From positions 124,001 through 188,000 of the forward strand of contig DLHP01000041.1 in the NCBI GenBank assembly GCA_002483285.1: a DNA stretch of 64,000 nucleotides. The letters are read 5' to 3'. Under the pieces are notes generated by a model that was given only the letters and a program-made list of their open reading frames with translations, was not told where the DNA came from and did not search any database. Below are positions 55,325 through 64,000 of this stretch, in pieces. This DNA comes from Flavobacterium sp. UBA7665 (GTDB taxonomy: Bacteria; Bacteroidota; Bacteroidia; Flavobacteriales; Flavobacteriaceae). Positions within the stretch are counted from its first letter, which is position 1. Each line of letters starts with the position of its first letter. The position numbers were made by a program, and so were the translations under genes.

Positions 55325-55939
55325 CTATAGTGTCTTCCCGTAAACCCCGGGTTCCATTTCATGAAAGCCCAGTTTCTTGAGGTACCTAAAGTACCGCTCG
55401 TTGTTCCCGCGCGCCACCACGTTGGTAAAGCCCGCGTCCATAAACTTCTGGCGCAGCGTAAAGTAAACGTATTTCCCATTCTTGAAATCCTTGTATTCAG
55501 GCAGCACATAGTCCAGCTCCACGTTCAAAACCGTCCCGTGGCTACGGTGTGCCAAAAACAGCCCGGCGATAGACATATTGCGCAAAATAAAGAAACTTAC
55601 CGTATCGGCATCGGGCTTAAAGGTATAGCCCGGGCAAAGCTGCGCTATCTTCTGCGCATGGAATTTTAAGAACAGCGGCAAATATTTACTCGAGGCATCC
55701 ACTTCCAATATCTCAAAAACCTCCTTCTTGGCATAGATGCGGTACAGGTAATAAATATCCACCAACACAATAATCCCATTGAGCACGCCCACAGGCAACG
55801 CCCCAATCAAAAAACCATAAACGGCAAAAAGCAAGGCTCCGGCCAGGTTGATCCACCTGAACTTCACAATCGAGGGCATCATCATAGAAACCACAATAAT
55901 CCCCGAGGCCAAATAGCCCACCCACTCCAAATAGTCCAA
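55325..55939 (-). CDS. YgjV-like membrane protein with acetyltransferase-like C-terminus
   Basis: The 204-residue protein has three to four N-terminal hydrophobic helices (about 4-70: WVGYLASGIIVVSMMMPS, WINLAGALLFAVYGFLIG, VLNGIIVLVDIYYLYRI) resembling the YgjV inner-membrane family. A soluble C-terminal domain of about 125 residues follows. Its end (MDAGFTNVVARGNNERYF then LKKLGFHEM) looks like the last strands of a GNAT acetyltransferase, where an Asn/Glu-Arg-Tyr helix precedes KLGF. If correct, the catalytic part faces the cytoplasm. Both halves are assigned by eye only. It is convergent with the signalling cluster. Confidence 0.65.
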   Translation of the reverse strand: MDYLEWVGYLASGIIVVSMMMPSIVKFRWINLAGALLFAVYGFLIGALPVGVLNGIIVLVDIYYLYRIYAKKEVFEILEVDASSKYLPLFLKFHAQKIAQLCPGYTFKPDADTVSFFILRNMSIAGLFLAHRSHGTVLNVELDYVLPEYKDFKNGKYVYFTLRQKFMDAGFTNVVARGNNERYFRYLKKLGFHEMEPGVYGKTL

Positions 55940-55987
55940 TATATAAAATGATTTAATTAATCGTCAAAATAACCGGCCTCCAAAATC

Positions 55988-56206
55988 TATAGCCCAAAGG
56001 GCATCTCCACAGTCCGTAGGGCGCTTCTAAAGCGCAGCGTCTCCATAGCCCGCAGGGCGTCTCTAAAGCGCAGCGTCTCTATAGCCCGCAGGGCGTCTCC
56101 AAAGCGACAGCGTCTCTATAGCCCGCAGGGCGTCTCCCAAGCGCAGCGCGTCCAAAGCCCGCAGGGCGCGTCCAAAGCGCAGCGTGTCCAAAGCGCAGCG
56201 TGTCTA
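55988..56206. repeat. GC-rich 36-37 bp tandem repeat array
   Basis: About five and a half units of two alternating modules, TAGCCCGCAGGGCGTCTC and TAAAGCGCAGCGTCTC, start near 56008, 56044, 56080, 56117 and 56154. The last unit runs into the TAG stop of thiL (56204-56206). There are no variable spacers, so it is not a CRISPR array. Confidence 0.75.
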
Positions 56207-57247
56207 CTCTAAACCATCCCAACCCCGCGCCTTCAACCCAATCTTCGTATCCGCACGCGTAATCAAATGCACGCCTTCATTTTCGGCCACCATATGCCCA
56301 ATCACCGTAAAATTCGGGTTGCCCTTGATCTTGTTGTAATCGTCTATGCCAATGGTAAACAGCAATTCGTAATCTTCGCCGCCATTGATGGCTACCGTCG
56401 TGCTGTCTATATTGAATTCCTCACAGACGTTGATGAACTGTGGGTCAATCGGCAGCTTGTCTTCGTAAAGGTTACAGCCCACTTTTCCCTGTTTGCACAA
56501 ATGCAAAATCTCCGAACTCAATCCGTCCGATATATCAATCATCGCCGTAGGCTTGATCTCGAGCGCGTGCAATAAGGTTCGCACATCCGTCCGCGCCTCT
56601 GGCTTGAGTTGCCGCTCGATGAGGTAGGTATAGGCATCCAAATCGGGCTGTGAGTTCGGGTTCACCTGAAACACCTGCTTCTCGCGCTCCAAAACCTGCA
56701 AGCCCATATACGCCGCCCCAATATCGCCCGTCACCACGAGCAAATCGGTTGCTTTGGCGCCATCGCGGTAAATAATCTCGTCGGCATCGGCTTCCCCAAT
56801 GGCGGTAATGCTGATGATGAGTCCTTTCTGAGACGAGGTGGTATCCCCGCCAATCACATCCACCTTGTATTTTTCGGCTGCGAGTGCAATCCCGGCAAAT
56901 AGTTCGTCCATGGCCTCCAAAGGGAAACGGTTAGACACCGCTACCGAGACGGTAATCTGCGTGGGCCTGGCATTCATCGCACAGATGTCCGACAGGTTCA
57001 CCACCACGGCCTTATAACCCAAATGCTTGAGCGGCATATAGGCCAGGTCAAAGTGTACGCCCTCAATGAGCAAATCGGTAGAGACCACGGCTTTCTTGTC
57101 CTTAAAATCCAGTACGGCCGCGTCATCGCCGATGCCCTTTAGTGTCGAGGGTTGGCCAATCGTAAAATGTTGGGTCAAATGGTCTATGAGCCCAAACTCG
57201 CCGAGTTGGGCAATCGAGGTACGTTGTGGGTTTTTATCTTCTATCAT
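56204..57247 (-). CDS. thiL: Thiamine-monophosphate kinase
   Basis: It phosphorylates thiamine monophosphate to thiamine diphosphate. The 347-residue protein has the AIR synthase-like N-terminal part GIGDDAAVLDF and VVNLSDICAMNARP. The metal-binding VIGGDTTSSQKGLIISITAIG and the late MIDISDGLSSEILHLCKQ are also seen. Its stop codon lies at the edge of the tandem array. No other thiamine gene is in the window. Confidence 0.93.
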   Translation of the reverse strand: MIEDKNPQRTSIAQLGEFGLIDHLTQHFTIGQPSTLKGIGDDAAVLDFKDKKAVVSTDLLIEGVHFDLAYMPLKHLGYKAVVVNLSDICAMNARPTQITVSVAVSNRFPLEAMDELFAGIALAAEKYKVDVIGGDTTSSQKGLIISITAIGEADADEIIYRDGAKATDLLVVTGDIGAAYMGLQVLEREKQVFQVNPNSQPDLDAYTYLIERQLKPEARTDVRTLLHALEIKPTAMIDISDGLSSEILHLCKQGKVGCNLYEDKLPIDPQFINVCEEFNIDSTTVAINGGEDYELLFTIGIDDYNKIKGNPNFTVIGHMVAENEGVHLITRADTKIGLKARGWDGLE

Positions 57248-57392
57248 CGGTACTGGGTTTTGAGCGGCAAAGGTAGTAAGTTTTTTTACCGCTACCTAGC
57301 CCGAAACCCCAGGATATCCGATCTAAAAGACAGGAAGATGCTTGGCTTAGCGCAAATAAAGCACTGCGAAAGTCGATTCGATTCTGATACGT

Positions 57393-58850
57393 TTAATTTT
57401 TAACGAACCTAATAGTGCTCAAGCCTTTGCCGGATGCAATTCTGCATAGGTAAACTCCGGCGCTAAGGTCGCTTGTGGGAGCCGTAGATCCCATAACTGT
57501 TTTGATGAATCGGCCATCTATGCCAAATACGTCCATCGATTGTATGGTGTCTGCAGAGAAGACCTGCAGTTCATCAGCGACAGGATTCTCAAAGCTATAA
57601 TTGCGAGTTGCTGCAAGTTGCAGCACGGGCAGGTTGCTGGGAATGTATTTTGCAACAAAAATCTGGGTGGCGGTAAAGCTCGCGCCTGTTTGGATTTCGC
57701 CGGTTACCAGGATGCCGCCATCAGTTGTCAGCTGCACCGATTCGGCGTTTTCACTAAAGCCGTTTTGATTTTCAATGTAGGATCCTCCAGGATTAAAGGT
57801 TTCATCAACCGAACCGTCGGCCACATTATATCTCAACAGTTCGAGATTGTAATTGTTGATGCTCGCTCCGTGGGCACCTGCCAGGGTGAGTTTGCTACTA
57901 TCGGCATGGATGAAATGCGGATACAAAGACCCTGGAATAACTATTGTTCCCGAGTTGCCAAACCCAGTGATAAGGTGGCCGTCTGCATCAAATTTTTGAA
58001 CTTGTTCGGTCCCGGTGCCAATATTAAGCACGGGTACATACATACTATTGTCGGGTCCAAAACTCAAATCGTCAAATCGGAAGTATTCATTAGGATTGTC
58101 GGTATGGTAAACAAGCAATTCTCCATTAATACCAAAGTTGGCGTCAGGGCTACCGTCTAAATGGTATCGCTTAAGTTTAGATTCGGCAACCAAGGGCGAC
58201 ACTTCTGCGATAAATTGATTGGCTTTGACGGCATGCAGGCGTTGAAATGGGCTGTCAATAACCAGGCTTCCGTTAGTTCCAAAGGTCATGTCTATCGCGC
58301 CAACGCCAACATCCACTTTGGTGATTTTCGCAATGTAGCCAACGGGTGACACAAATCCGTAAGTGTATACATAAAGATAGTCATTGTCGAATGCATAAGA
58401 AATATTGATGTTGGCGCCAAGTTGAAAATTCCCTGCAACGCCAAAGGCAACATCTTTGGTCCCGTCAACATTGAGTTTAAAAAACAGCAAGGCGTGCTCG
58501 AGTTCTGAAACGCAAATCAATTGCCCATTACTAAGTAAGTAAATATCAGGGCCATTGGCATCGGTAAAGGCATTGTTGATGATATAGTAACCGTCGGTTC
58601 CAAAAGAATTATCGACACTACCGTCGCTGTTGAGCCGCATGACAAACTCTTGTTGGATTCCTGGCGTGAAATTCCGCGTTCCCGAAACGATTATTTTACC
58701 ATTAGGCTGAATAGTTGACCGAATTAAAGACATACTATTCGAATCCGAAAGGAATGCAAAGCCGTTGTCTCCAAAACTGTTATCATGGATTAGTTGTCCG
58801 GTTGTAAGAAAAGGAAAAAGAAGTAGAATGAAATGCAGTATTTTTTTCAT
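57393..58850 (-). CDS. Delta-60 repeat protein with T9SS sorting domain
   Basis: The 485-residue exported protein has a signal peptide (MKKILHFILLLFPFLTTGQ). About seven delta-60 type repeats of some 50 residues follow, each with a core such as VDNSFGTDGYYI, IDMTFGTNGSLV or PDANFGINGELL, probably forming a beta-propeller. The C-terminal type A sorting domain (about 415-485) ends STIRFVKN. It is exported by type IX secretion and its function is unknown. It stands alone, 145 bp from thiL. Confidence 0.88.
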   Translation of the reverse strand: MKKILHFILLLFPFLTTGQLIHDNSFGDNGFAFLSDSNSMSLIRSTIQPNGKIIVSGTRNFTPGIQQEFVMRLNSDGSVDNSFGTDGYYIINNAFTDANGPDIYLLSNGQLICVSELEHALLFFKLNVDGTKDVAFGVAGNFQLGANINISYAFDNDYLYVYTYGFVSPVGYIAKITKVDVGVGAIDMTFGTNGSLVIDSPFQRLHAVKANQFIAEVSPLVAESKLKRYHLDGSPDANFGINGELLVYHTDNPNEYFRFDDLSFGPDNSMYVPVLNIGTGTEQVQKFDADGHLITGFGNSGTIVIPGSLYPHFIHADSSKLTLAGAHGASINNYNLELLRYNVADGSVDETFNPGGSYIENQNGFSENAESVQLTTDGGILVTGEIQTGASFTATQIFVAKYIPSNLPVLQLAATRNYSFENPVADELQVFSADTIQSMDVFGIDGRFIKTVMGSTAPTSDLSAGVYLCRIASGKGLSTIRFVKN

Positions 58851-58991
58851 CGTGGCCTGTTTGATTTCAAATATATGGCATTTATTTCGGATGGTGAATG
58901 ATCACAATGACAGATCGGTCAAAAAAGTAAGAGACAAACAAGTTACAAAAGTGTTTTTTTTTCGCTAAATTGGTATACCAACACCACCGAT

Positions 58992-59921
58992 ATGAATACC
59001 ATCGTCACGCTCACCATAAACCCTTCATTAGACAAAAGCACCCACTTCGACAAACTCATCCCCGAACAAAAACTGCGTTGCGCCGCACCACATTACGATG
59101 CAGGTGGTGGTGGCATCAACGTATCTAAGGCCATTGCGAGGTTGGGTGGTGAATCACTCGCCATATTCACTTCGGGCGGGCCCATCGGCAAGGCACTAGA
59201 ACAGCTTGTAGAAAAAGAAAAGATTCCTACCCAAACCATCCCCACCAAAAGCTGGACGCGCGAGAACTTCATCGCCCTCGATGAGCATGACAACGCCCAA
59301 TATCGCTTCGGTTTTCCCGGCCCAAAACTCAGCACCCACGAAATCAGCAAAGCCACCCGCGCCGTTGCCCAAGCCAAACCGCAATTCCTGGTGCTCAGCG
59401 GCAGCCTCAACGAAGGTATGCCCGACAACTTTTATGCACAGCTGGCCAAGAAAGCCAAAGCCAAAAAAATCAAAGTGATTGTAGACACTTCGGGTGACGC
59501 CCTTGAAAAAACGCTTAAGGAAGGCGTCTACCTCGCCAAGCCCAATCTCGGCGAACTCGCCAAGCTCATAGGGGTAACAAGAATCAAAGACGATGAGATA
59601 GAAGCCGCCGCCCAAAAACTCATCAAAAAAGGGCACGCCCAAATCCTCGTGGTATCAATGGGTCCTTCAGGCGCTGTGCTTATCACCAAAGACCAAACCC
59701 ATTGGGTCAAGGCGCCAAAGGTTCCCAAGAAAAGCACGGTAGGCGCCGGCGACAGTATGGTAGGCGGCATCGTCTGGGCGCTGTCGCAAGATAAATCCCT
59801 GAAAGAAGCCATCCAATGGGGTGTAGCCTGCGGCTCGGCGGCCACGATGAACGAAGGGACTTTGCTGTTCAAGGCGCAGGATGCCAAACGGCTCTTCAAA
59901 GCCATCCAAAAAAACCAATAA
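58992..59921 (+). CDS. 1-phosphofructokinase family hexose kinase
   Basis: The 309-residue PfkB-fold kinase starts VTLTINPSLDKSTHFDKL, typical of the PfkB/FruK/LacC group acting on fructose 6-phosphate, fructose 1-phosphate or tagatose 6-phosphate. It has AGGGGINVSKAIARLGG and the catalytic VGAGDSMVGGIVWAL. Genes for a sugar transporter are not adjacent, so a PfkB-like phosphofructokinase role is the more likely one. A TAAATTGG box 20 bp upstream may be its promoter element. Confidence 0.88.
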   Translation: MNTIVTLTINPSLDKSTHFDKLIPEQKLRCAAPHYDAGGGGINVSKAIARLGGESLAIFTSGGPIGKALEQLVEKEKIPTQTIPTKSWTRENFIALDEHDNAQYRFGFPGPKLSTHEISKATRAVAQAKPQFLVLSGSLNEGMPDNFYAQLAKKAKAKKIKVIVDTSGDALEKTLKEGVYLAKPNLGELAKLIGVTRIKDDEIEAAAQKLIKKGHAQILVVSMGPSGAVLITKDQTHWVKAPKVPKKSTVGAGDSMVGGIVWALSQDKSLKEAIQWGVACGSAATMNEGTLLFKAQDAKRLFKAIQKNQ

Positions 59922-59923
59922 AA

Positions 59924-59952
59924 AACCCGACAATTCTCACTATCGGGCTTAA
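59924..59952 (+). terminator. Probable terminator after the hexose kinase gene
   Basis: AACCCGA and TCGGGCTT arms around an 11-14 base loop just after the stop. The T-run is weak. Confidence 0.4.
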
Positions 59953-59969
59953 TATTCATTTTTATTTTT

Positions 59970-60041
59970 GGTCTAAAGCGAAGCGCGTCTAAAGGCGCAG
60001 CCGTGTCCAAAGCGAAGCGTGTCTAAAGCAAAGCGCGTCTA
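59970..60041. repeat. Short GC-rich tandem array at the lepA 3' end
   Basis: About four units of GTCTAAAGCGAAGCGC with period 16-18. It resembles one module of the array at 55988 and likewise runs into a TAG stop codon, that of lepA (60039-60041). Confidence 0.65.
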
Positions 60042-61835
60042 ATCATTGAGTTTCAACACCGCCATAAAAGCCTCCTGCGGAATCTCCACATTCCCCACCT
60101 GGCGCATGCGTTTCTTTCCTTTCTTCTGCTTTTCGAGTAGTTTACGTTTACGCGAGATATCCCCGCCATAACATTTGGCGGTCACGTCTTTGCGGAGTGC
60201 CTTTACGGTTTCGCGCGCTATGATCTTGGCACCGATTGCCGCTTGTATCGGGATATCGAACTGTTGTCTTGGGATGAGTTCCTTGAGTTTCTCGGTCATT
60301 TTCTTGCCGATGTTGTACGCGTTATCGGCGTGGATTAGTGCAGACAAAGCATCCACAGGATTTGCATTCAATAGTACATCCACCTTGACCAGGTTAGAAG
60401 TACGCATCCCAATCGGGTGGTAGTCAAACGAGGCATAGCCTTTAGACACGGTTTTGAGTCGGTCGTAAAAATCAAATACGATTTCGGCCAATGGCATATC
60501 AAAATTAAGCTCCACGCGCTCGGTAGTTAAATACGTTTGGTTGGTGATCACCCCGCGTTTTTCTATACACAAACTCATCACATTCCCCACATAATCAGAC
60601 TTGGTGATGATCGTAGCTTTGATGTAAGGTTCTTCTACACGGTCCAATCGTGATGGCTCGGGAAGGTCAGACGGGTTGTTTACGATAACCGCGACTTCAG
60701 GGTCCTTCTTGGTATAAGCAAAATACGAAACGTTGGGGACGGTCGTGATAACGGTCATATCAAATTCGCGTTCGAGCCTTTCCTGGATGATTTCCATGTG
60801 CAGCATCCCTAAAAATCCGCATCTAAATCCAAAACCTAATGCCGCCGAACTCTCGGCCTGGAACACCAGCGAGGCGTCGTTGAGCTGCAGTTTCTCCATC
60901 GAGTTGCGCAGTTCCTCGTAATCTTCGGTATCTACTGGGTAAATCCCTGCAAAAACCATCGGCTTCACGTCCTCGAAACCCGTAATCATATTCGTGGTTG
61001 GGGTTTTGGCGTCGGTTAAGGTATCACCCACTTTCACTTCTTTCGCTTCCTTAATTCCCGAAATCAGATAGCCTACATCACCGGTCGAGATAACATTTTT
61101 TGGGACCTGATTTAACTTCAAAGTACCCACTTCGTCAGCAAAATATTCATTTCCGGTTGCCATGAATTTAATCTTCTGGCCTTTTTTGATTTCACCGTTC
61201 TTTACACGAAAGATCACTTCAATGCCGCGGAACGGATTGTAATGCGAATCAAAAATCAAAGCCTGCAAGGGTTCGCTGGGGTCGCCTTTTGGTGCCGGGA
61301 TTTTTTCAATGATTGCGGCCAATATGTTTTCTACGCCAAAACCGGTCTTACCCGAGGCGTGTATGATGTCTTCTAGTTTACAACCCAGCAAATCGATGAT
61401 GTCATCGCTCACTTCCTCTGGGTTGGCACTCGGTAAATCCACTTTATTGAGGACAGGGATAATTTCCAGGTCGTTCTCTAAAGCCAAGTAAAGGTTAGAG
61501 ATGGTCTGTGCCTGGATGCTCTGCGCCGCGTCAACAATCAAAAGTGCGCCTTCGCAGGCCGCAATAGACCGCGATACCTCATACGAGAAATCCACGTGTC
61601 CGGGCGTATCGATGAGGTTCAGGATATAATCCTCGCCCTTGTATTTGTATTCCATCTGGATCGCGTGGCTCTTGATGGTAATGCCGCGCTCGCGCTCCAA
61701 ATCCATATTGTCGAGCAACTGCGCCTTTTCCTCACGCGCGGTAACGGTTTGTGTGGCACCAAGCAAACGGTCGGCCAGTGTTGATTTCCCGTGGTCAATG
61801 TGTGCGATGATGCAAAAATTCCTGATGTGTTTCAT
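60039..61835 (-). CDS. lepA: Elongation factor 4 (LepA)
   Basis: Ribosome-associated GTPase that back-translocates or assists ribosome assembly. The 598-residue length is typical. G1 is [15 protein letters not shown]3 [12 protein letters not shown], and G4 [10 protein letters not shown]. The LepA-specific C-terminus ([40 protein letters not shown]) is complete. Stop codon TAG is contributed by the flanking tandem repeat. Confidence 0.97.
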   Translation of the reverse strand: MKHIRNFCIIAHIDHGKSTLADRLLGATQTVTAREEKAQLLDNMDLERERGITIKSHAIQMEYKYKGEDYILNLIDTPGHVDFSYEVSRSIAACEGALLIVDAAQSIQAQTISNLYLALENDLEIIPVLNKVDLPSANPEEVSDDIIDLLGCKLEDIIHASGKTGFGVENILAAIIEKIPAPKGDPSEPLQALIFDSHYNPFRGIEVIFRVKNGEIKKGQKIKFMATGNEYFADEVGTLKLNQVPKNVISTGDVGYLISGIKEAKEVKVGDTLTDAKTPTTNMITGFEDVKPMVFAGIYPVDTEDYEELRNSMEKLQLNDASLVFQAESSAALGFGFRCGFLGMLHMEIIQERLEREFDMTVITTVPNVSYFAYTKKDPEVAVIVNNPSDLPEPSRLDRVEEPYIKATIITKSDYVGNVMSLCIEKRGVITNQTYLTTERVELNFDMPLAEIVFDFYDRLKTVSKGYASFDYHPIGMRTSNLVKVDVLLNANPVDALSALIHADNAYNIGKKMTEKLKELIPRQQFDIPIQAAIGAKIIARETVKALRKDVTAKCYGGDISRKRKLLEKQKKGKKRMRQVGNVEIPQEAFMAVLKLND

Positions 61836-61926
61836 ATTTTAGTCGAATGTCAAAAGTCGAAAGTCAAACGGTCGCTGTCTTTCTTCTTTTCTCTTTTTTC
61901 TTTTCCCTTTTTTCTTTTCTCTTTCG

Positions 61927-62042
61927 GCGTGCCCCTGCGGGTCGCGTCTTACGCTGCAATTTTTAAGGCCTCCGCCGTGCTGCGGCCTCAAAAGATTTTC
62001 GCTGCAACCGCTCACGCGCCGTAACCCGATGCTATCGGGGTT
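61927..62042. repeat. Intergenic hairpin repeat, copy 5, with CT-rich flank
   Basis: GTGCCCCTGCGGGTCGCG at the left and CCCGATGCTATCGGGG at the right bracket hairpins AAGGCCTCCGCCGTGCTGCGG and CGCTGCAATTTTT/AAAGATTTTCGCTGCAA. It is the most degenerate member. The preceding 60 bp are CTTTT-rich. The remaining gap to 62196 shows nothing else. Confidence 0.45.
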
Positions 62043-62195
62043 TAATCGGCAAATATACTCGAAAGTACCTCACCTTCAAAAGGAGCGGGCAATAAAACTA
62101 GAACTTCACACACAATTTGCCAACACTAATCCAAATCAATCAAAATTTTTTGTTTCTTGCATCCCGTAAACAGTAAACAATAAAAAACAAATAAC

Positions 62196-62810
62196 ATGAA
62201 GAAAATTTTAGTTGCAGCCGTATTGTTCGTTGCTACCTTAGCTAACGCACAAGACATGGATTTAGTAAAAGGTGGAGATTTGAGTTTTCTCAAAGGCCAG
62301 AAAGACATCAATGTGGTATTCGACTACAGCAAGCTCACGCTTATGAAGGAAAAGAAATCAGAAGCGACCTACATCCAGGAAAGGGCAGAAGACCTTAATA
62401 AAAAGTCGAGAGGAAACGGTGACAACTGGAAGAAAAAATGGGAAGGCGCCAAAGACGGCATCTGGCAGCCAAAATTCATAGAATTGGTCAACACCGTAAT
62501 GACCAAGGAAGGCAAAGACCTGGCTTTTCAGGAAGGAACGGCATCTGCCCAATACACACTAATCGTTGAAGTAACCTGGATTTTTCCGGGTTGGGATGCC
62601 TCTGTGATGAAGCAACCGGCCAAGGTATCTATGAACCTTAAATTTGTGGAGACGTCCAACAAATCTAAAGTTTTGGCCGAAATCACAAGCGAGGAAGCTC
62701 CCGGCGACCAATGGGGAAGCCAATTCAGCAACGAGTCTAGGATAGGTGAAGGTTTTGCTAAAACGGGGAAATCACTTTCAAAATTCCTCATCAAGAAAGC
62801 ACTTAAATAA
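62196..62810 (+). CDS. Exported hypothetical protein
   Basis: The 204-residue protein has a signal peptide (MKKILVAAVLFVATLANAQ). The mature part includes a Lys-rich helix (EDLNKKSRGNGDNWKKKWEG) and beta strands (YTLIVEVTWIFPGWDASVM, VSMNLKFVETSNKSKVLAEI). I do not recognise the family. It resembles small periplasmic proteins widespread in Bacteroidota. A strong terminator follows. Confidence 0.72.
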   Translation: MKKILVAAVLFVATLANAQDMDLVKGGDLSFLKGQKDINVVFDYSKLTLMKEKKSEATYIQERAEDLNKKSRGNGDNWKKKWEGAKDGIWQPKFIELVNTVMTKEGKDLAFQEGTASAQYTLIVEVTWIFPGWDASVMKQPAKVSMNLKFVETSNKSKVLAEITSEEAPGDQWGSQFSNESRIGEGFAKTGKSLSKFLIKKALK

Positions 62811-62828
62811 ACACCAACCAATCAGTTA

Positions 62829-62860
62829 AAAATCCCGGATTCACGTCCGGGATTTTTTCT
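62829..62860 (+). terminator. Terminator
   Basis: AATCCCGGA and TCCGGGATT form a perfect 9-bp stem with loop TTCACG and a T-run, 20 bp after the stop of the preceding gene. Confidence 0.85.
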
Positions 62861-62884
62861 TTTGTGGCCAATGGCAAAATTAAT

Positions 62885-62915
62885 TTTGTTGGGAGTTTTT
62901 TAAAAATTATGTTTG
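62885..62915 (+). promoter_or_regulatory. Consensus promoter of the last gene
   Basis: TTTG at 62885-62888, 19-bp spacer, TATGTTTG at 62908-62915. The start codon lies 23 bp downstream. Confidence 0.65.
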
Positions 62916-62938
62916 TCCTACAAATAAACTTACAAACG

Positions 62939-64000
62939 ATGAAGAAAACAGCCGTATTACTATCCTTTTTTTTCCTGGCAATCAGCCATTCGGGCACTGC
63001 CCAGAGAAAGGTAACCGACAAGAAACTAGAAGCCGATGACGCAACTTATTCGGTAGAAGGAAAGGTTTATTTCAACGTCGTCAAGATAAGCAAGGAATCA
63101 AAGAAAGTACTGTATAGGGTTGCCACGAAAATCCCCGATAAAGCCAAAGGCGAAAATTTCTATGAGCTCGGCAATTGTGCGTTCTTTCACATCGTAGGCG
63201 ATAAGATGTTCATCGTCTATGATATTTGGAAAGGCGCAACCAAGAGCAAGGATTGCATGATAAAAATCCTCGATACCAAAACCGGGAAATTCGACGAGCC
63301 CAAATTGCTGTATGCTACCAAGATCAATTCGTTGTTCAGTGAACAAGAAATCCAGTATCACCCGATTTATACCGCCGACAACAAGAAGTTCGCAGTATGC
63401 AAGGACAATATTTCTCCAACCTACAACATCGATCCCGAAATCACGGTCTATAGTACATCCGATTTAAGCGTGTTGTCTAACATTGTTATTCCGGCGAGAT
63501 ACAACGGACAGAAAAGGATACTCGAATGGAGTCAGTTCAAATTAGAGGACAATGGCAATATTAGCGGGGTTTTTCAGACCGTCAACGAAAAAACTGGGGT
63601 GTCGATGAAAAGCTACTCTTTCGAAATCCCATTTGAGGCAACCGAATTGAAGGATGTCAAGGAAATCGATCTGCATGATTCCGAATTCAACCGTGATTCC
63701 AATGCGCACGGACAGTTTTACGAAAGCTTCGACGATTATATCAAAGGCAATCCGATACCTGGAATACGCATCAAAAACGGCAGTTTTTCTACCTCTTTTA
63801 CCGGTACGCCTAAATTTCAGCTACTCGATGATGCGGGCAATGCAACCAAGGAAAAAGCCAAAGACTTGCCCGCGCAAATCTTTACTTATAAGAGAAATGA
63901 CGGAGAGACGCCGTTCACCATTCGGATGATTGACAAGGACCCGTACATTTTGTTGGCGGCGGGGAAATACAATTTCTATTCGCTGTATGCCGAGCAAAGC
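62939..64000 (+). CDS. Exported hypothetical protein, 3' truncated
   Basis: The frame is open from the ATG at 62939 to the last base (354 codons). The protein begins with a signal peptide (MKKTAVLLSFFFLAISHSG). The visible part is beta-rich with repeating Asp/Lys/Tyr segments (IVYDIWKGATKSKD, YSTSDLSVLSNIVIP, VYFNVVKISK-like strands). This could be part of a propeller, but no domain is recognised. It has its own consensus promoter. The C-terminus, and any sorting domain, is outside the window. Confidence 0.75.
   Translation, partial: MKKTAVLLSFFFLAISHSGTAQRKVTDKKLEADDATYSVEGKVYFNVVKISKESKKVLYRVATKIPDKAKGENFYELGNCAFFHIVGDKMFIVYDIWKGATKSKDCMIKILDTKTGKFDEPKLLYATKINSLFSEQEIQYHPIYTADNKKFAVCKDNISPTYNIDPEITVYSTSDLSVLSNIVIPARYNGQKRILEWSQFKLEDNGNISGVFQTVNEKTGVSMKSYSFEIPFEATELKDVKEIDLHDSEFNRDSNAHGQFYESFDDYIKGNPIPGIRIKNGSFSTSFTGTPKFQLLDDAGNATKEKAKDLPAQIFTYKRNDGETPFTIRMIDKDPYILLAAGKYNFYSLYAEQS

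Noticed and set aside
55094..55330. 78-codon ORF in the repeat-rich gap
   Set aside because: It covers a terminator hairpin, a simple heptamer repeat and a dispersed repeat copy; not a gene.
55988..56206. CRISPR-like array
   Set aside because: Units are directly adjacent and made of two short modules; there are no unique spacers of constant length and no cas genes.

Overview
The window looks like chromosome from a flavobacterium (Bacteroidota, Flavobacteriaceae, probably Flavobacterium). This rests on family-level recognition: Bacteroidota-type promoters (TTTG, about 19 bp, TAnnTTTG), proteins with type IX secretion sorting domains, an IPExxxVDY protein between rnc and pyk, cytochrome b558-type succinate dehydrogenase and an OmpA with thrombospondin type 3 repeats. 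No database search was run. No tRNA, rRNA or CRISPR array was seen. Both edges cut through genes: an amino acid permease at the left and a secreted protein at the right.

Layout. 1-7.5 kb holds an APC permease, then tyrosine catabolism (hmgA, hppD), a probable small structured RNA, and a tight run of DUF3108 protein, tryptophan 2,3-dioxygenase and an M23 peptidase lipoprotein. 7.5-12.8 kb holds pgi, a small membrane protein, an RlpA-like protein, a CYTH protein, dinB and a Bax inhibitor-1 protein. 12.9-17.3 kb is the minus-strand run acpP-fabF-rnc-IPExxxVDY-pyk. 17.5-24.8 kb holds purN-rnhA, a BspA-like T9SS surface protein, a PfkB kinase, a long PurF, two tandem homologous small-RNA candidates and sodA. 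25-33.7 kb holds an AddA-like and an AddB-like nuclease/helicase pair separated by kbl and ompA. 33.7-46 kb holds an alpha/beta hydrolase, aminopeptidase P, a Crp/Fnr regulator, a lipoprotein, sdhCAB, a nitrilase-family amidase, a large lipoprotein, comF and glyS.

The accessory part is 46-55.2 kb. It starts with a two-gene unit of a truncated IS1595-type transposase N-terminus and a P63C protein. Then comes a signalling cluster: a LytTR regulator with Glu in place of the phosphoacceptor Asp, strong palindromes, a small exported protein made of four near-identical 12-residue repeats, and two tandem paralogous TPR histidine kinase/response regulator pairs. This is the best candidate for an undescribed system: the repeats differ almost only at synonymous sites, so the peptide sequence itself looks selected. 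A third RNA candidate just after it carries a perfect 16-nt complement of the two tandem RNAs.

55.3-64 kb holds a YgjV-like/acetyltransferase-like protein, thiL, a delta-60 repeat T9SS protein, a 1-phosphofructokinase-family kinase, lepA and two secreted proteins. Two families of intergenic repeats recur in the window: five copies of a hairpin element with conserved ends, and two GC-rich tandem arrays that run into the stop codons of thiL and lepA.
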